A stretch of 30,629 nt of DNA from a virus: positions 1 through 30,629 of the IMG/VR virus record IMGVR_UViG_3300036828_000480. One strand, written 5' to 3'. Positions 6,510-14,552 of this stretch are shown here, piece after piece. How positions within the stretch are numbered: the first letter of the stretch is position 1; each line of letters opens with the position of its first letter. The position numbers and the translations under genes were made by a program. The notes beneath the pieces are model-generated. The model was not told the origin of the DNA and searched no databases. It saw only the letters and a list, made by a program, of their open reading frames with translations.

Positions 6510-6946
6510 ACATCGCCGAAAGGCTAGAGCGGCTTTCGATGCCCGAGCCGAATAGCGGTTGTCGGATTTGGACCGGGTACGCCGACCGACTTGGGTACGG
6601 GCATATCACGTGCGACAAGGAGTCACGCCTCGCCCACATCGTCGCTTGGGAACAGGCGAAAGGTCCGGTCCAAAAAGGGCTGGAGTTAGACCATCGTTGC
6701 AAGGTGCGTTGCTGCATCGAGCTGCGTCATTTGGAACCTGTGACACACAGCGTGAATGTGCTGCGCGGCAAGAGCCCGGCGCAACTCGCGGAGTGGAACA
6801 GAACGAACAGAACTAAAACCTTCTGCGACAAGTGCGGCTCGCCCTATGAGGTCATGGCAACTGACCGGGGTAGACCCGTGCGCCGTTGCCGCCGATGCAC
6901 GCTAGCACTAGCGCGAGCGAACTACGCGCGGAGGAAAGCCCAATGA
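6506..6946 (+). CDS. HNH endonuclease (free-standing), paralogue of the one at 29611
   Basis: 146 residues from ATG at 6506 (ATGA overlap). The HNH core is LELDH at 59-63, with Asp62-His63, Cys65, Cys69-Cys70 and His75 in RHLEPVT, followed by SVNVLRG. A C-terminal zinc ribbon CDKCG...CRRC follows. The N-terminal GCRIWTGYADRLGYGHI strand is typical of phage HNH proteins of this type, which nick or cut DNA and spread as mobile genes. The same domain order, with the same residue numbers for the catalytic pair, occurs in the HNH at 29611-30027. Confidence 0.85.
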   Translation: MNIAERLERLSMPEPNSGCRIWTGYADRLGYGHITCDKESRLAHIVAWEQAKGPVQKGLELDHRCKVRCCIELRHLEPVTHSVNVLRGKSPAQLAEWNRTNRTKTFCDKCGSPYEVMATDRGRPVRRCRRCTLALARANYARRKAQ

Positions 6947-7659
6947 TCCTTCACCGCGTCGATCAAGGCAGCGTGGCTTGGTACGAGGCGCGGCTCGGCA
7001 TCCCGACAGCATCTAACTTCAATCGGATTGTGACGGCTGGTGGCAAGCCGTCAAAGCAGGCCGATGTGTACATGTACAAGTTGATTTGTGAACGCCTGTT
7101 GCATGAAACGCAAGACGATCAGATCGGGTTTATCCGCTGGGTTGAGCATGGCCGCGCCAGCGAGCCAAACGCAATCGCGGCGTTCGAGTTCGTCAATGAC
7201 GTTCAACTAGAGCCCGGCGGCTTCATCACATCTAATGACCGACGGATCGGCGCGTCGCCCGATCGGCTGTTCAAAGGGCATCGCGAAGGGCTGGAGGTCA
7301 AGTGCCCAGCACCACACACCCACCTTGGTTATCTTTTGGACGGTCTTGGCGAGGATCACATGATCCAAGTGCAAGGACAGATTTTGGTTGGTGGTTTCGA
7401 GGCGGTGAATTTCCTGTCTTGGCATCCTCAAATGCCAATGTTTCACCGGGTCATTCTTCCCGATCGTGGGTTTCAGGGCGTGCTGGCGAGTGCGTTGAAT
7501 ACCTTCTGCGATCTTCTGGAGATGAAGACGGAGCGCGCCCGCGCGCTCGGCGCCTATGCCGTCATGCGCCGTGTCGAGACGCCCGCCGATATCGCCTATC
7601 AGGCTGACGAGGACGAGCAACTGAGGATCGTCAATCCGGAGGAAGGCGATGGAGCGTGA
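6943..7659 (+). CDS. YqaJ-type viral recombinase exonuclease (lambda exonuclease-like)
   Basis: 238 residues; ATG at 6943 overlaps the HNH stop. It opens with QGSVAWYEARLGIPTASNF, the hallmark of YqaJ exonucleases. The PD-(D/E)XK active site is visible as Glu74 (RASEPNA), Asp107 (GASPDRL), and Glu118 and Lys120 (LEVKCP), with Gln-rich helix QVQGQ after it. It should degrade one strand of dsDNA 5' to 3' to give tails for ERF annealing. Length fits the family. It lies four genes after ERF in the same operon, so the recombination module is complete, with an HNH gene inserted in it. Confidence 0.9.
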   Translation: MILHRVDQGSVAWYEARLGIPTASNFNRIVTAGGKPSKQADVYMYKLICERLLHETQDDQIGFIRWVEHGRASEPNAIAAFEFVNDVQLEPGGFITSNDRRIGASPDRLFKGHREGLEVKCPAPHTHLGYLLDGLGEDHMIQVQGQILVGGFEAVNFLSWHPQMPMFHRVILPDRGFQGVLASALNTFCDLLEMKTERARALGAYAVMRRVETPADIAYQADEDEQLRIVNPEEGDGA

Positions 7660-7930
7660 TCGTCACGCTGTCTTTGTCGTCGCGCGACGTGACAAGGCGA
7701 AGGGTCAGCTTTTCCGTGGTAACACGATGTCACCACGGGCAGAGCGGAAAACGCTTGAGCTTCCCTATCACCGCTGGCCGGTCGCCTACGATCCGAAGGA
7801 TTGGAAAGCGGGGAGCCTCATTCGCTGCGAGGGCGAAGGATGCCAATGGTGCGCGGCGGGGTGGAAACTGGTCGACCCGCACACTTTAGAGGACATGCCA
7901 GAAGGGGACATGGGCGATGGAAGCGCATGA
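7649..7930 (+). CDS. Small hypothetical protein with zinc-binding cysteines
   Basis: 93 residues from ATG at 7649 with GGAGG six bases upstream; overlaps the exonuclease by 11 bases. The N-terminus is basic. The second half has CEGEGCQWC, three cysteines near residue 65, followed by GWKLVDPHT. Probably a small metal-stabilised fold. No function recognised; position in the recombination operon is the only hint. Confidence 0.6.
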   Translation: MERDRHAVFVVARRDKAKGQLFRGNTMSPRAERKTLELPYHRWPVAYDPKDWKAGSLIRCEGEGCQWCAAGWKLVDPHTLEDMPEGDMGDGSA

Positions 7931-8096
7931 GTTTGTCTGCGCCGATTGCAAGGCGGACGTGTTCAGCTTTGGCGGTCGACCGGATGAGACGCGCTGCGCG
8001 AGCTGCAATCTTGTCCGCGAGATGCCGGGCTTAACGCCGGAACGGGAAAAGCTCCTGCGCGAAATCCTTGGCTGCATGATTCCGGAGGCCCAATGA
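7917..8096 (+). CDS. Small zinc-ribbon protein
   Basis: 59 residues. The sequence starts MEAHEFVCADCKADVF and has a second pair CASC, so two CxxC knuckles 17 residues apart make a treble-clef or ribbon. A helix follows (TPEREKLLREILGCM). The start overlaps the previous gene and the stop overlaps the next ATG (ATGA). The rubredoxin-like spacing suggests nucleic-acid or protein binding; nothing more can be said. Confidence 0.65.
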   Translation: MEAHEFVCADCKADVFSFGGRPDETRCASCNLVREMPGLTPEREKLLREILGCMIPEAQ

Positions 8097-8638
8097 GCGA
8101 TCGGACCTTCATTACGCTGACGCAGGATCAGCGGGATTTGGGTTTCGCTGTCGCCTGCATCCGGCGCGGCACGGCGTATCTGGACGGGCTTGTGCATATC
8201 AACGGCTGGGAGCCGACGTTTGCTGAAGCCTTGGCTTGCGAGCGGGTGGGGGCGTGCGCGGAGCTGGCGGCCCAACTGTGGCTCGGCAATGTCGAGTGGG
8301 ATCGGTTCGGGATCGGCAAGCCTGACTTGGCCGGGTTTATCGACGTGAAGGCGGTTGATCGCGCGACGGACTGCCTGATCGTGCAGCGGCTGGCGAAAAC
8401 CTCATGGGCCTATTTGTTGGTCGACGCCAGCGAGGAACCGAAGTTTGAAATCGTGCGCTGGATATGGGGCAAGGACGCCAAGCGCAACGAGTGGTGGCGG
8501 GAAAGGAAAAGCAAAACCGGCAAGGATCGTTCGGCCTATTTCATCGAGCGGAAGCATCTGACGCCGCTCAAATCACTCTACGAGGAGGTACAGCGCCGTG
8601 AACAAGCCATTCGAGGACAAGCCGCTATCACCGGCTGA
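8093..8638 (+). CDS. Possible PD-(D/E)XK-like nuclease, otherwise hypothetical
   Basis: 181 residues from ATG at 8093. Near the middle, KPDLAGFIDVKAVDR gives Asp...Asp-x-Lys, the order expected of a PD-(D/E)XK nuclease. Before it lies a helix with ERVGACAELAAQLW whose Glu could complete the site. The following strands (CLIVQRL, AYLLVD) fit a restriction-endonuclease fold. A similar layout is known to me from unassigned phage proteins. If real, it would process recombination intermediates or degrade host DNA. The active site is inferred from spacing only. Confidence 0.6.
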   Translation: MSDRTFITLTQDQRDLGFAVACIRRGTAYLDGLVHINGWEPTFAEALACERVGACAELAAQLWLGNVEWDRFGIGKPDLAGFIDVKAVDRATDCLIVQRLAKTSWAYLLVDASEEPKFEIVRWIWGKDAKRNEWWRERKSKTGKDRSAYFIERKHLTPLKSLYEEVQRREQAIRGQAAITG

Positions 8639-8852
8639 GAAGTTGCGTGTCGCCGTCGCCGTTCTGAACGACGGCTGGGATCAACACAAGGTGGCGGCTC
8701 TGCTGGGGGTGATGCCGGAGCGGGTTGCGGAGGCGATTGCTTCCATTCGACCGGCGCTGGACAGTCCCGCCAACGATCCGATCGGGCAGCGAATCTTGGG
8801 GCTGGAAGCTGTCGCCCGCGCCGTCGGGGGCAGGAGCGGAGACGATGGCTGA
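8598..8852 (+). CDS. Small helix-turn-helix-like protein
   Basis: 84 residues from GTG at 8598, with GGAGG about nine bases upstream; overlaps the previous gene by 41 bases. The segment AVAVLNDGWDQHKVAALLGVMPERVAEAIASI has the spacing of a helix-turn-helix (helix, GW turn, KVAALLGV, then recognition helix). It may be a small DNA-binding regulator of the early-to-late switch. The C-terminal third is flexible and Gly-rich and ends inside the next gene. Confidence 0.6.
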   Translation: MNKPFEDKPLSPAEKLRVAVAVLNDGWDQHKVAALLGVMPERVAEAIASIRPALDSPANDPIGQRILGLEAVARAVGGRSGDDG

Positions 8853-9228
8853 TGTTGAAATCGAAGTCGAGGACCGGCGGGTTTATGAAAAACGAGTGGG
8901 TTTAGACAAAACCCGGTTGCCGCCAGACGGAAAGCTTGTTTACATCGTTAGCCACGGCGGCGAGGAAATTGGTCGCTGGGTTGACCCGATATGTACGGCT
9001 GCGCGCTGGCTTGTAGATCATGACCGGGCGACTCGCGAGGACCGGCTTGTCATTTTCCGCCTTCTTGAGACGGGGCGCGTTAGGGCGCTAACCGGGAAGG
9101 TTGGATGGTACGCCGCTCGACGCATAGAGGAAACCGCGAAGGTCGGACCTCGATACGTCCTTTGGAGGCCATTTCCCGGTGTGCGGTCATTACAAGGAAC
9201 CGCCTTGGACGGGGGCGACGATGCCTAG
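8845..9228 (+). CDS. Hypothetical protein at end of early operon
   Basis: 127 residues from ATG at 8845, overlapping the previous stop by eight bases. It is a mixed alpha/beta, moderately basic protein with LVYIVSHGGEEIGRWVDP, a helix CTAARWLVDHDRATRED and RYVLWRPFPG near the end. No catalytic motif recognised. It is the last firm rightward gene before the late region converges on it. Confidence 0.6.
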   Translation: MADVEIEVEDRRVYEKRVGLDKTRLPPDGKLVYIVSHGGEEIGRWVDPICTAARWLVDHDRATREDRLVIFRLLETGRVRALTGKVGWYAARRIEETAKVGPRYVLWRPFPGVRSLQGTALDGGDDA

Positions 9229-9427
9229 GCGCTGGATCAATCTCGCGGAGTTAGCGGCGGCTGGAAAGCCAGACTACCGGGATCACTACCAAAAGACCGT
9301 AGACAACAAGCATAATAAGGGACGGATACGGGATCGGATCGGCCGATTTCGCGACCGTCCAGGCGAGGACGAGCGCGCCGACGACCGCGACCAAGAGGAT
9401 CGCCCTGACCGCGAGGATGACGAATAG
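9221..9427 (+). CDS. Doubtful small ORF antisense to a membrane protein gene
   Basis: 68 codons from ATG at 9221 with a G-rich stretch upstream, overlapping the previous stop. The first 30 residues (MPRRWINLAELAAAGKPDYR...) look protein-like. The rest is almost purely Asp, Arg and Glu, which is what the complement of a hydrophobic membrane segment gives. The opposite-strand gene at 9251-9529 is the better candidate, so this may be only a short real start or a shadow. Confidence 0.25.
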   Translation: MPRRWINLAELAAAGKPDYRDHYQKTVDNKHNKGRIRDRIGRFRDRPGEDERADDRDQEDRPDREDDE

Positions 9428-9529
9428 GGCGTTGACCGCGCCCAGGACGCCAGCGCGCCAAGCGGCTCGGGTGACAAACTCTGTTTCACGTGATAGGGCT
9501 GCGCTAGCCGGCGTCGTCGCCGTCGTCAT
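9251..9529 (-). CDS. Small membrane protein, possible holin
   Basis: 92 residues; ATG at 9529 is preferred because longer in-frame starts would overlap the previous gene by more than 60 bases. After a 25-residue polar start, two or three membrane segments follow: GVLGAVNALFVILAV, AILLVAVVGALVLAW and LIMLVVYGLLVVIPVVWL. The protein ends in SSRR. Size and layout fit a class I/II holin, but it is far from the endolysin. Another virion-associated membrane protein is equally possible. It is the last gene of the late transcript and converges on the early operon. Confidence 0.6.
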   Translation of the reverse strand: MTTATTPASAALSRETEFVTRAAWRAGVLGAVNALFVILAVRAILLVAVVGALVLAWTVAKSADPIPYPSLIMLVVYGLLVVIPVVWLSSRR

Positions 9530-9836
9530 TCCCGTTATCAAACTGGACAACGGTTGAGGATCGGGAGTTTGCTTTTCCGCCACGAGCTGCATGGGGGCGC
9601 GCGAAGGCCTCTGAGTATTTTCTGACTGCGCTTCCGGCTGTGCCATCGAGAAGGTCGCCTTTCCGTAGGTCGACGAAGATTTTCTGGACCCTCCCTACAG
9701 CAATGAGCGCGGCAATACGCTGCGGGAAGGTCATCGTGTCGTCGCGGTCGGCCGCCTCCATGTCGTCCAGCAGCCTGCCAAGCTGCTTGTAGAGCCGGGC
9801 GTTGACGTTGAGCGGGTCAGCGGTTTTGTGGGGCAT
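9504..9836 (-). CDS. Small helical phage protein
   Basis: 110 residues; ATG at 9836 is chosen over the in-frame start at 9905, which would lie deep in the previous gene. Mostly helical (ARLYKQLGRLLDDMEAADRD, FPQRIAALIAVGRVQKIFVD), with a basic linker and an acidic end rich in Asn, Asp and Gly. The style resembles small DNA-recognition subunits such as small terminases, but no helix-turn-helix is clear and no large terminase is next to it. Function open. Confidence 0.55.
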   Translation of the reverse strand: MPHKTADPLNVNARLYKQLGRLLDDMEAADRDDTMTFPQRIAALIAVGRVQKIFVDLRKGDLLDGTAGSAVRKYSEAFARPHAARGGKANSRSSTVVQFDNGNDDGDDAG

Positions 9837-10548
9837 CGTCCTGTCCTGCCTTGACTGCGCGTTCGACGGACGCTCCGGCGACGCCGGGATTGACGTACTT
9901 GACATACCGGGCGAGCGCGGCGAGCGGGCCGCCCATATGATACATCGCCCACCACGGCATGAAGTTGTGCCCGTGCGACAACACTTCCCCAGCTAGCCCA
10001 AGCCCATGCGCGGCCTTGCGCCACGGGACGAGGCCCAAGGCTTTTTGTCCGATCGCCGTCGCTGTGCCGGTTTCGGCGCCTTGCGCCGGATCATCCGGGC
10101 TTTGCTCGACGCCGCCGACTGCCCCTTTCCAGAGGTCTTGCGTACCGCGCATGATCGTCTTGGCGATTTGGGGATGGCGGACGATTTGCCCTCCCAGCCC
10201 CACCGCTCGCGCCGCGTTCAACAGTCCTAATTCTGGCGTGGCGAGGGAAGGGGCAATATCCGCGCCGAATCGGCCGACGCCTTCCATCGTTGGATGTTGG
10301 GGATCTTCCGAGGCCGCCCACTTGCCGAGTTCGGGATCCGCGACGCCGGGAGTGACGCCGCCGGGCGGCGCGGGCAGGCCAGCGAGTTCTTTGCCGACTC
10401 CCCCGATCATAGCCTTGGCGCCGCCCAACAATTGGCCGCCTAGGCTGTCGTCCTCGATCGCCCCGCCGTGGCCCTTTTCAAAGCCACCGGCTTGCTGCCA
10501 TTGATGGACCTTCGCCGCCCATTCCTCGTCGGACAGCTTGGGCATCAC
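9817..10548 (-). CDS. Internal virion protein candidate
   Basis: 243 residues from ATG at 10548, overlapping the previous stop. The N-terminus is charged (LSDEEWAAKVHQWQQAGG). The middle has glycine-rich and amphipathic stretches (GGQLLGGAKAMIGGVGKELA, FGADIAPSLATPELGLLNAA). No enzyme motif. It follows two large internal virion-type proteins in the same operon, and podoviruses usually carry three such ejection proteins, so it may be the smallest of the set. Assignment is from context. Confidence 0.55.
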   Translation of the reverse strand: MMPKLSDEEWAAKVHQWQQAGGFEKGHGGAIEDDSLGGQLLGGAKAMIGGVGKELAGLPAPPGGVTPGVADPELGKWAASEDPQHPTMEGVGRFGADIAPSLATPELGLLNAARAVGLGGQIVRHPQIAKTIMRGTQDLWKGAVGGVEQSPDDPAQGAETGTATAIGQKALGLVPWRKAAHGLGLAGEVLSHGHNFMPWWAMYHMGGPLAALARYVKYVNPGVAGASVERAVKAGQDDAPQNR

Positions 10549-12593
10549 TCGACCTGTTGATAGCGTTCGCTCGGCGACAATTTACGCCCGTCCTTGTCGT
10601 ACATCCCCATCCACTTCATCCGCGTTCCGTCAGGATGGATGATGATTTCGCCCGGCTGTTTGTTGTTGACCGGCTCGGTGTTGGCGATCTTCATGACTTT
10701 ATCGTAGGCGGCTTCGTCAAACCCGGGAAGGTGTCCGCGCCCGCCGATCGCGTGGAAGCGGGTATCGATTTGCTCCATGCGGTCTTTGGCGATTTCGGCG
10801 TCCTGCGCCATGACGCGCCGATAAGCCTCCGGCGTGCCCGTGTACGGGTTGACGTTGTGGAGCGCGGCTTCCAATTCGGTCAGACTTCCGCCCGTGCTTT
10901 TGATGACGGTGTTCAGTTCCTCGTTGTAGCGCAACCACGCGGCGTCGCGGGCGGCGAACACGCCTTCGCCGGTCAACTTGCCTACGGCGGTTCGCGCCCC
11001 GCGCATGATGAAGTTCGAGCTGTTGGCGCCGGGCGGCATGTTGTCGAGGGCTTCCATCATCTGTGCGCCAGCGTCGCCCATTGTTGTGATGCGGCCAAGC
11101 GTCTGTTGGGTCTGGTTGTTTTTGATCAAGTCTTGCTGGCGCTGGAAATAGCCTTGATTCCACTTTCCGTTAGTGATGCTTTCGGCGATCTGACGCAGCC
11201 GGTTTGAATATTGGCCGGATGGCGTGCCGGGTGACGCGCCGGTTCCGCTCTGCCCGCCGGAAGCGGGAAAATCGTAATTCAAAATGCCTTGGACATCGGA
11301 CGCCATGCCGGGATCGAGGGCGCGGACCATCGGCAGGATCTTGCTTCGATCCTGCGGCGGGTTTCTGAGCATATGGTCGAGGAACGAGTTTGCCTGATCC
11401 GTCCCCAGCATGACCGACTTGAACAGTGCCGGGTCCGTCTTCTGAATTTCCGGGTCGAATTTATTGTCCTTGAGCGCCTTATGGATTTCGGCGATGGCGG
11501 GATTGTCCTTGCCAGCCCACCGGGGGAGGGGGTTGTTCGGGTCGCCGCTCGTGGTGGCGGTTTCGCCGCCGGGCGGCGTCGTGTCGGCATCGGACGGCGC
11601 GCCAGGACCGGCGACTTCCTTATCGCCCGGCAATTTGGCCGCGGGCGCTGGGGCGGGCGCGGGCTGTCCGCTCACGGGATCGACCGCCGCCGGAGCTGCG
11701 GGAGCTGCGGCGGTTTCGCCCGGATCGCGCAGCCCTCCATAGGCGCTTGTGTCGGCTTGCCCGGGTTGCCCGCCCGTGATCGCGTCCATCCCCCAATTCT
11801 GTCGCTCAACAGTGTCGTCCTGCATCGCGGCGTTGGCTTTATGCAGATCGCGTAATCTTAGGTCGCGATGCTCCAAAAACTTCCTCACGTCGGATGGTTT
11901 GGCTCCTGCCTCGATTAGCTCGCCCAACGAGCCGGGGCCGATGTCGCCGATTTCGACCGCTTTGCCGTGGAGCGCGTCCATCACGCTCCTGCCTTTGATG
12001 GTGCGGCCGAGTGTCGGGTCGAGCGAGGTATATTCCCCAACGATGTCGGAATATGCGGTCAGTTGCTCGGTTGCGCGCTCTTTCAAGCGCTCCATGTGGA
12101 GGGCGAGTTGTTCCCTCGCCGCCTGCGCCCTTTCGTGCTGCCCTTGTTGGATGCCTTCGAGGAACGAGCCGGCGAAAGGGCCCATCATCATTGCGATTTG
12201 GGCGACGTTCGCGCCGCCGTTCTGGCTGTAATAGTTGCTCAAGCCCTTCGCGATGCCGGGAATCTCGAACCCATGCGGCAATTGCGGGAATTGTTCTTCC
12301 TGCCCCCATTGATGAGGGGCGCGCGCGATTGACGCGGGCCGGAACGACTGAAACGGGGCCGGGCGCGGGCTCGGGGCGCCGGGCGGAAGGGCTAAATTTT
12401 CCCGTCTTGGCTGTTTCCACGCGGCGGCGTCCGTGTTCGGCTGCTGCATGGCGGCTTGCTGCTCGAGGTTTGGCGGCGGCGCGGGCGCCGGTCGGCCGCC
12501 GTACATTTCACGGAAGCGCTGCACCATCATCGGAAGCGGGCTGTATGTTTGCTGCGCGTCACCGAGAGGGTTATTTTGGAAAGCATCGCTCAT
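10545..12593 (-). CDS. Large internal virion (ejection) protein candidate
   Basis: 682 residues from ATG at 12593. The first 100 residues are Pro/Gln-rich and disordered. Residues around 120-260 are helical, with a glycine-rich small hydrophobic patch (MMMGPFAGSFLEGIQQG) and a long charged helix. A Pro/Ala linker follows, then a second helical half. The last part contains a beta segment (PGEIIIHPDGTRMKWMGMYD). This mix of long helices and disordered linkers is usual for podovirus proteins that are ejected into the cell wall. The gene is preceded by the 23-base palindrome, which runs to two bases from its ATG and leaves little room for a Shine-Dalgarno site. Confidence 0.65.
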   Translation of the reverse strand: MSDAFQNNPLGDAQQTYSPLPMMVQRFREMYGGRPAPAPPPNLEQQAAMQQPNTDAAAWKQPRRENLALPPGAPSPRPAPFQSFRPASIARAPHQWGQEEQFPQLPHGFEIPGIAKGLSNYYSQNGGANVAQIAMMMGPFAGSFLEGIQQGQHERAQAAREQLALHMERLKERATEQLTAYSDIVGEYTSLDPTLGRTIKGRSVMDALHGKAVEIGDIGPGSLGELIEAGAKPSDVRKFLEHRDLRLRDLHKANAAMQDDTVERQNWGMDAITGGQPGQADTSAYGGLRDPGETAAAPAAPAAVDPVSGQPAPAPAPAAKLPGDKEVAGPGAPSDADTTPPGGETATTSGDPNNPLPRWAGKDNPAIAEIHKALKDNKFDPEIQKTDPALFKSVMLGTDQANSFLDHMLRNPPQDRSKILPMVRALDPGMASDVQGILNYDFPASGGQSGTGASPGTPSGQYSNRLRQIAESITNGKWNQGYFQRQQDLIKNNQTQQTLGRITTMGDAGAQMMEALDNMPPGANSSNFIMRGARTAVGKLTGEGVFAARDAAWLRYNEELNTVIKSTGGSLTELEAALHNVNPYTGTPEAYRRVMAQDAEIAKDRMEQIDTRFHAIGGRGHLPGFDEAAYDKVMKIANTEPVNNKQPGEIIIHPDGTRMKWMGMYDKDGRKLSPSERYQQVE

Positions 12594-12594
12594 T

Positions 12595-12617
12595 GTGTCA
12601 ACCTATTCGTATGACAC
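12595..12617 (-). promoter_or_regulatory. Copy 1 of a 23-base palindromic element
   Basis: Read leftward, GTGTCA, then TACGAATAGGT, then TGACAC: exact six-base inverted arms. It fills the gap between a stop (12624) and the ATG at 12593, two bases from that ATG. Nineteen of 23 positions agree with the copy at 25730, and the flanking GTTAGG-TAG is also shared. It may be an operator, a promoter element or an RNA hairpin at the start of the ejection-protein genes. Confidence 0.65.
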
Positions 12618-12623
12618 GCTACC

Positions 12624-14552
12624 CTAACCAGCCCCGGATGACACCGCGTCGGGCGCGGACGCTTGGGCCGCGGGCGCGGGCGCTGGCGCTGGCGCGCTTG
12701 CCGTTCGATTAGGCGCGTTCTGATTGATGCCGGACCATTGTTGAAGGCCGAGTTTGTTCATTGAAGTCCTCCACGGACCCCAGCCCTCTTTCTTGGCGTG
12801 GTCGAGGGCGTATTTGACCTGTTCCTGCCAATATTTGTGATCCCACGGCGCGTGTCCGGTGTCGCGCATGTACTGGTCGCCCATAGCCTTTCCGTCGGGG
12901 GCAAGGTGGAGCTGGAAGCCGCCGAAGCTGGTCGGTTTCCCGTCTCGAAAATCGCCGTAGATGTTCTGACCGAAGTTGCTTTCGGTGGCGAGCATCTTGG
13001 AGGCGGTGTCAGGGTCCATGCCGATCTGGCTGGCATAACTGCGGGTGAAGTTGTCGTAGGCTGACGCGGTGACGCCGGGCGTCCCCCTGTCGCTTGGAGC
13101 GTTTGGCACTTTGCTGGCGTCGAATTGTGTCTTGCCAGAGTCCCGTTGGTTGCGGCCGGGCGGGACGTTGCCGACGCTATCCAGATCGTCGCCGGTCTGG
13201 TCGCCACCGTCGGTCTGGTCGCCGCCTGCCTGTCTTTGGTTCGCCTGCCCTAGCAGGCTATTGCCAAACATGGCTTGCATCATCTGCGACGTCGGATCGG
13301 TGCCGCCGCCCTCTGCAATGCCGCGCATGTGATGCGGGTGGAGCGGCAACCAGCCGCCGCCGGGATGGTGGGCGTGCATCTGCCAACCCTGCATCGGGTG
13401 GTGGTAAGGCCAGTGGCCTTCGCCGCCGTGGTGGAAGCCGCCGAAGTGGCGGAAGCCGCCGCGGCCGTGGCGGCCGCCGAATCCGCCGGACAGGAGCATG
13501 GGCAGGAGCATCCCCATCGCCGCCATGGCGAGCTGGGGCAGGGCGGACGGGATGGCTTGGCCGCCGGTGACGTCGCGCATGATCGGGCCGGGCTGGGGCG
13601 GGATTAGGCCGGGCTTGTGGGTCGGCGGTTCGAGTCCGGGCTTGTGGGTCGGCGGGGGCACCTTGGTTGGCAGGTCGGCGGTTGTGGGCGCCGCCGCCTG
13701 CGGACCCTTTTTTTTGACGACGATATCGTTCCCTTGATCGTCTTTTTTCGGGAGCGGCTGGCCGCCGACGGTTGACGGCGGGGCCGGGCCGGTCGGTGTC
13801 GCGCTCGGGGGCGGGGCCGGTCCTGTGGAGGCGGCAGCGGTGTCAGGCGGCTGCGGCGGTTGATCGGCTTGGTCTGCCGTCTGGCCTGCAACCGCATCCG
13901 AACCAATACCGCCGTAACCAGCCGCCATCGCGCCCGGCAAAGCCCGAATCCCTGCGTCCGTGACGTTTTGCGGCGATGTCGGGCCGGTTTCGCCGGGCGT
14001 GGGCATGGGCAGCGATGCAGCGCCGGTTTCCCCCGGCGTGAGCTGCGGCAAGGGCGCGGGTTGCGGCGCAGGCTGGCCCAAGGCGCCCGGGACCGGCAAT
14101 TGGCTCGCCTGCTGCCCGCGATAGGTCTGCGGCTGGGGATTCCACGGGTCTTGCCGCTGCCCTTGGGCGAGCTGGGTCAGGGCTTTCTTGAGCCCGTCGA
14201 CGGCCGACTGCGGCGCGTATTGCTGGGCTGGCGTCTGCTGCTGTTGGTTTGGCTGCGGCGCGCCGCCCGACTGCGTTCCGCCGATGCTCGATTGCTGCTC
14301 TTGCGGCGAGCCTTGGCCGGGCGGGTTGATGGTTTCCTGCGCGCCGATCGAGCCGGTCGGATCAACCGCCTGTTGAACCGCTTGGGCTGACGCCGCTGGC
14401 GTCAAGGCAGAGCCAAGCCCGGTCGCGGCGTCGCTGACCGCCGTTCCAGCGCCGCTAAAAAGCGAGCTTAGACCGCTGCCAAGAGAGGCAAGCGGGTTGC
14501 CGCCGCTGCTTGACGAGGAGCCGCCGCCAAAAATATTGCTCAGATCACCCAA
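12624..14552 (-). CDS. Internal virion protein with C-terminal lytic transglycosylase-like domain
   Basis: 642 residues. The start is TTG at 14552, with GGAGG five bases upstream and overlapping the previous stop. Residues 1-350 are low-complexity Ser/Gly/Pro/Gln. A His/Gly-rich block follows (FGGRHGRGGFRHFGGFHHGG and beyond). Residues about 495-609 form a lysozyme-like fold with the catalytic glutamate near residue 524 (MLATESNFG), then SFGGFQLH and a WQEQVKYALDHAKK helix. This is the layout of virion transglycosylases that locally open peptidoglycan during DNA entry. The His-rich block could bind metal. It is the most confidently assigned of the ejection proteins. Confidence 0.75.
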   Translation of the reverse strand: MGDLSNIFGGGSSSSSGGNPLASLGSGLSSLFSGAGTAVSDAATGLGSALTPAASAQAVQQAVDPTGSIGAQETINPPGQGSPQEQQSSIGGTQSGGAPQPNQQQQTPAQQYAPQSAVDGLKKALTQLAQGQRQDPWNPQPQTYRGQQASQLPVPGALGQPAPQPAPLPQLTPGETGAASLPMPTPGETGPTSPQNVTDAGIRALPGAMAAGYGGIGSDAVAGQTADQADQPPQPPDTAAASTGPAPPPSATPTGPAPPSTVGGQPLPKKDDQGNDIVVKKKGPQAAAPTTADLPTKVPPPTHKPGLEPPTHKPGLIPPQPGPIMRDVTGGQAIPSALPQLAMAAMGMLLPMLLSGGFGGRHGRGGFRHFGGFHHGGEGHWPYHHPMQGWQMHAHHPGGGWLPLHPHHMRGIAEGGGTDPTSQMMQAMFGNSLLGQANQRQAGGDQTDGGDQTGDDLDSVGNVPPGRNQRDSGKTQFDASKVPNAPSDRGTPGVTASAYDNFTRSYASQIGMDPDTASKMLATESNFGQNIYGDFRDGKPTSFGGFQLHLAPDGKAMGDQYMRDTGHAPWDHKYWQEQVKYALDHAKKEGWGPWRTSMNKLGLQQWSGINQNAPNRTASAPAPAPAPAAQASAPDAVSSGAG

